A DNA stretch of 8,865 nucleotides from contig CAYNGH010000137.1 of NCBI GenBank assembly GCA_964396845.1, forward strand, positions 1 through 8,865, read 5' to 3'. The translations under genes and the position numbers were made by a program. The first letter of the stretch is position 1. Every line of letters starts with the position of its first letter. The notes below the pieces were generated by a model. That model worked only from the letters and a program-made list of their open reading frames with translations. It made no database searches and was not told the DNA's origin. Origin of the DNA: CAYNGH01 sp964396845 (GTDB lineage Bacteria; Vulcanimicrobiota; JAJTBE01; CAYNGH01). Below, in pieces: positions 6,571 through 8,865 of this stretch.

Positions 6571-6599
6571 TTGACAAGCCCTGGCCATTATTATAATAT
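6571..6599 (+). promoter_or_regulatory. Strong sigma-70-type promoter for the S-component gene
   Basis: Perfect TTGACA (6571-6576) is preceded by an AT-rich, UP-element-like stretch from about 6541. Perfect TATAAT lies at 6592-6597 with a short 15-bp spacer; TAATAT (6594-6599) gives 17 bp with four of six matches. Transcription would start near 6604-6606, about ten bases before the ATG. The rest of the 129-bp gap (6486-6614) holds a 7-bp inverted repeat, TTCCCTG and CAGGGAA, with a long loop, but no convincing terminator. Confidence 0.65.
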
Positions 6600-6614
6600 T
6601 ACACAGACAAAATA

Positions 6615-7229
6615 ATGAAAGACAGAAATTCAACAAAGAAATTAATACAGATTGCCCTCCTGAGCTGTGTGGGCACTCTGCTTATGATATGGCAGGTTTC
6701 CTTCCCATCAGCCCCATTTCTGAAAATTGAAATTTCTGATGTGCCAGTTCTGATTGGCACCTTTTCCATGGGGCCGGCGGCAGGAGCGGCAATATTGCTG
6801 ATCAAGAATCTCCTCTTTGCGGTGATCAAATTCTGCCCTGATGAACTTATCGGTCTGCCCATGAATTTTATTTCGACTCTTGTTCTGCTCCTGGTGGCTT
6901 CCTGGTTTTACAACCGCCGGAAATGCTGGCAGAGTGCTCTTCTGGGATTGTCTTTGGGGATGATTGCATCCACTGCGGTTATGATTCCTGTCAATATGTT
7001 CATCACCCCCATATATCTGAGGGTTTTTGCCCCTCATTTTCCAATTCCCCGGGGCCGGGACCTTCTGACTTTCATTCTTGCCACAGTGGTACCCTTTAAT
7101 GCCGTCAAGGGAATCCTCAATGTGACTCTGACCTTTCTTGTATATAAAAGAGTGTCGGCTCTACTTCGGCCAGGAGAAGAAATGGAAATGCCCGTGGGAG
7201 TTAGGGCCGGGACAGCCAGATCCCGATAA
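6615..7229 (+). CDS. ECF transporter S component, RibU-like (riboflavin-type)
   Basis: A 204-residue integral membrane protein with about six hydrophobic segments. The pattern FLKIEISDVPVLIGTF-GP-AG (35-58) followed by IKNLL (63-67) is typical of the RibU riboflavin-binding S components of group II energy-coupling factor transporters, where family members read FLKxDFSDIPALIGxF and KNLLH. Here the His after KNLL is Phe, so the ligand assignment is probable rather than certain. S components bind the vitamin and need a shared EcfA1/EcfA2/EcfT module, not in this window. The start ATG 6615 has no ribosome-binding site and lies about ten bases from the predicted transcription start, so the mRNA may be leaderless. 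No FMN riboswitch is visible upstream; the gap is too short for one. The gene converges on the feo operon with 12 bp between stops. Confidence 0.85.
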   Translation: MKDRNSTKKLIQIALLSCVGTLLMIWQVSFPSAPFLKIEISDVPVLIGTFSMGPAAGAAILLIKNLLFAVIKFCPDELIGLPMNFISTLVLLLVASWFYNRRKCWQSALLGLSLGMIASTAVMIPVNMFITPIYLRVFAPHFPIPRGRDLLTFILATVVPFNAVKGILNVTLTFLVYKRVSALLRPGEEMEMPVGVRAGTARSR

Positions 7230-7241
7230 TAAAATATTTGC

Positions 7242-7967
7242 CTATTCTACTATACGTTTAACATAAATCTCTTCCACTATAGACCGATCCAGGGCTATAT
7301 CGGTTTCTCCAGCAGAGATTACAAAGGCAGGCATCTTCTGGTTCATCGTAACAACCCCGCCGGGAATAATCCCCAGGGATGAAAGCCTCTGGAGGCGTCC
7401 CTTGTCCCTGAAGGATATAAAACTGATACGGCCTCTCTCGCCGGGTTCCAGGTCTGTCAGGGGCATCACCAGGGGGCGGATTATCTTGTCAAGTCGATCA
7501 CAGCATTCTCCCCGGGGAATAGGTCTGCCATGGGGACAATGGGTTGGATGCCCTAAAAATGCACATATGGAATCAGTAACTTCCTGGCTGAGAATATGCT
7601 CAAATTCGCAGGATGTCCCCTCCAGCTGTCCCTCAGGAATATCAAACAAGTCCCGGAGCATCCGCTCTGACAGGCGGTGTCGCCGGACAATATCCCGGGC
7701 CCGCTTTTCTCCGGAAACCGTCAGCCTGATATGGTTATCCTGAACCATCACAAGATCCCCACTGCACAGATCTGATAGGTTTTCCAAAATCACCTGGCCG
7801 GCTCCGGATTCCTTCATGTGGGACAAGGTTACCTTTCCCTTTTCCCGGAGGTCCCACAGGGTTTCCATCAACTCATCGATCTGTTTTTCCTTGTCGCCCT
7901 TGTGACGGCAGGATGTATCGCAGTTTTTCCCATGATTACCATTTGTATTGCTTGAACAGTTTGCCAT
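7242..7967 (-). CDS. DtxR-family metal-dependent regulator fused to a FeoA (SH3) domain
   Basis: A 241-residue regulator, probably iron-responsive. ATG 7967 is chosen because GGAGGAG lies seven bases upstream; a TTG two codons earlier would overlap the upstream stop. Residues 1-25 are a Cys/His-rich extension (C4, H12, C16, C20, H22). A divergent winged-helix region (about 26-90) is followed by the DtxR metal-binding/dimerisation region: H97 and E101 (HRLSE) and C120-E-F-E123-H124 (CEFEH). Cys at 120 matches iron-type DtxR/IdeR rather than Mn-type MntR, which has Glu there. Further Cys/His (H140, H143, C144, H146, C155, C156) precede a FeoA-like SH3 domain (about 168-238: PLTDLEPGERG, RLSSLGIIPGG). 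It is the last visible gene of the feo operon and is expected to repress it when iron is replete. Its FeoA domain could also contact FeoB, an inference. It ends in a convergent overlap-free junction with the S-component gene. Confidence 0.85.
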   Translation of the reverse strand: MANCSSNTNGNHGKNCDTSCRHKGDKEKQIDELMETLWDLREKGKVTLSHMKESGAGQVILENLSDLCSGDLVMVQDNHIRLTVSGEKRARDIVRRHRLSERMLRDLFDIPEGQLEGTSCEFEHILSQEVTDSICAFLGHPTHCPHGRPIPRGECCDRLDKIIRPLVMPLTDLEPGERGRISFISFRDKGRLQRLSSLGIIPGGVVTMNQKMPAFVISAGETDIALDRSIVEEIYVKRIVE

Positions 7968-7969
7968 AA

Positions 7970-8203
7970 TCAATCTCCTCCATCCCCGGTATGGTTATCA
8001 TTCTTTTCTGGTTTATTCCTGTCCATTAACTTTTCTATCCACTGAACGATTTTTGATTTCCCCGCCAGGGAATACCCGCACCGTGGGCAAATCAGCTTAG
8101 CGCATCCCCGGCACTTACTGTTGCATCCTGTTTTACAGCCAGGCAACTGGGCTTCTGGATCAAACTCTTCACCGCAAAGAGGGCATTTGATGATATCCGT
8201 CAC
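7970..8203 (-). CDS. Small Cys-rich zinc-ribbon-like protein in the feo operon
   Basis: A 77-residue protein with eight Cys in paired motifs: CPLC (7,10), then C23, C27, C31, C34 spaced as CxxxCxxxCxxC, then CPRC (39,42). This suggests one or two zinc or iron-sulfur sites. The last 30 residues are basic then acidic, with a helix-like stretch (50-62) and a poly-Asp/Gly tail. There is no signal peptide. The start is GTG overlapping the feoB stop by four bases (GTGA), with GGGGGTG upstream; its stop lies two bases before the regulator's ATG. The tight packing implies co-regulated expression. Its place between feoB and a FeoA-type regulator recalls FeoC, but the sequence is not recognisably FeoC, so a metal-handling or FeoB-accessory role is inferred. 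Confidence 0.75.
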   Translation of the reverse strand: MTDIIKCPLCGEEFDPEAQLPGCKTGCNSKCRGCAKLICPRCGYSLAGKSKIVQWIEKLMDRNKPEKNDNHTGDGGD

Positions 8204-8865
8204 AAATTCACCCCCAGAAGTCCCAGAATCAGGTTCAGCAGGCTTCCGATGCCAAAGGAATAGGCAAGAATAAAAGCAGAAACCCCCAGGGCGTTTTTGA
8301 TGCCTTTTTCCTTGATTATCACTATGAACTGAGCTACACAGGGCAGGAACAAGGTGATGGTAACCATGGCCACCAGGAGCTGATTATTGGACAGCAAGCC
8401 CGAACGGGCCATGTCCAGCAATCCCGCCGCGGCGTAATCTCTTCGCAGGAAGCCCACTATGAAAGTGCTGGTGGTTTCCACCGGCAGTCCCAGCAGATTG
8501 ACAATCAACGGTCTTGATATATTTTCGACAAACACCATGAACCCCAGCCGATCCAGAAGAAACAGGAAAAATGTGGCCAGCATAAATATGGGAAGGGCTT
8601 CTTTGAGATACCATTCCACCCGGGCCAGGGTTTTGATAAAAATGTTCCGCAGGTCAGGTATTCTCAGGGGGGGGATTTCCAAGATAAAGTCGGAAGTTTC
8701 ACCAGGGAGAATTTTGTTGGCAGCCCATCCCACCGCCACCATGGAACCAGTGATTATCACCAGCCATATGAGAAAAGCCCAGGATTCCATCCGCGCCAGC
8801 ATGCCCATTATGACGCCTAACTGGGCGGAACAAGGAATCCCCAGAGATATGAGCAGGATAACCAT
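8200..8865 (-). CDS. feoB: FeoB ferrous-iron transporter, C-terminal part (truncated by window end)
   Basis: Only the last 221 residues are in the window; the apparent ATG at the edge is internal. The visible part is the C-terminal half of the FeoB membrane domain: the gate motif with IPCSAQLGV (residues 10-18 of the fragment), several transmembrane helices, GFLRRDYAAAGL (a core FeoB motif) and the second gate-like motif FLPCVAQFIVIIKE. FeoB uses an N-terminal GTPase domain, outside the window, to drive Fe2+ import across the cytoplasmic membrane. It is the first visible gene of the operon; its promoter and any separate feoA lie beyond 8865. I see no frameshift or missing motif in the visible part. 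Confidence 0.93.
   Translation of the reverse strand: MVILLISLGIPCSAQLGVIMGMLARMESWAFLIWLVIITGSMVAVGWAANKILPGETSDFILEIPPLRIPDLRNIFIKTLARVEWYLKEALPIFMLATFFLFLLDRLGFMVFVENISRPLIVNLLGLPVETTSTFIVGFLRRDYAAAGLLDMARSGLLSNNQLLVAMVTITLFLPCVAQFIVIIKEKGIKNALGVSAFILAYSFGIGSLLNLILGLLGVNL

Noticed and set aside
7208..7238. Hairpin CGGGA/TCCCG followed by an A/T-rich tail at the convergent junction
   Set aside because: Only a 5-bp stem and no true T-tract; too weak to call a terminator.
8200..8865. A split or stand-alone short FeoB
   Set aside because: The reading frame is cut by the window edge, so the apparent start is an artefact.

Overview
The window is bacterial chromosomal DNA: densely packed genes, good Shine-Dalgarno sequences at many starts, several TTG or GTG starts, and moderate GC by eye. 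It carries a ferrous-iron uptake (feo) operon with a DtxR-type repressor, a lone RibU-like ECF-transporter S component, and an FHA-GAF-HD-GYP signalling protein. Together these suggest an anaerobic or microaerophilic bacterium, either Firmicutes-like or from a lineage with similar gene content. The sequence alone does not fix the phylum. I see no insertion sequence, phage gene, CRISPR array, tRNA or rRNA.

Left arm (1-2266, minus strand). A class I SAM methyltransferase with a hydrophobic N-terminus is followed by a secreted or membrane-anchored von Willebrand factor A (VWA) protein. After that comes the start of a third membrane-type reading frame that runs off the window edge, with its start unresolved. 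Two of the ribosome-binding sites here sit inside short perfect hairpins.

Centre (2267-6485, plus strand). A 328-bp divergent intergenic region with a sigma-70-like promoter leads into a 632-residue FHA-GAF-HD-GYP protein, a probable cyclic-di-GMP phosphodiesterase. It overlaps or abuts a gene for an eight-repeat PQQ-type beta-propeller lipoprotein. The junction contains a terminator-like hairpin with a T-tract, then a perfect 12-bp inverted repeat. Both lie inside the region that would encode the lipoprotein's signal peptide. This compact arrangement is the most unusual structure in the window. A 213-residue protein of unknown function follows from its own promoter-like sequence.

Right arm (6486-8865). 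A RibU-like riboflavin-type S component (plus strand) has a near-consensus promoter so close to its ATG that its mRNA would have almost no leader. It converges, with a 12-bp gap, on the minus-strand feo operon. In transcription order that operon is feoB (C-terminal part only), a small eight-cysteine zinc-ribbon-like protein, and a DtxR-family regulator fused to a FeoA domain. The feo genes overlap or are spaced by a few bases, which implies co-transcription and coupled translation. The likely logic is iron import by FeoB with feedback by the fused regulator; the cysteine-rich protein may be an accessory or metal-handling partner.

No clearly new multi-gene defence or mobile system is visible. 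The best leads are RNA-level: the tandem hairpins at the lipoprotein start, the RBS hairpins and the near-leaderless S component. The best protein-level leads are the Cys/His-rich feo accessory parts.
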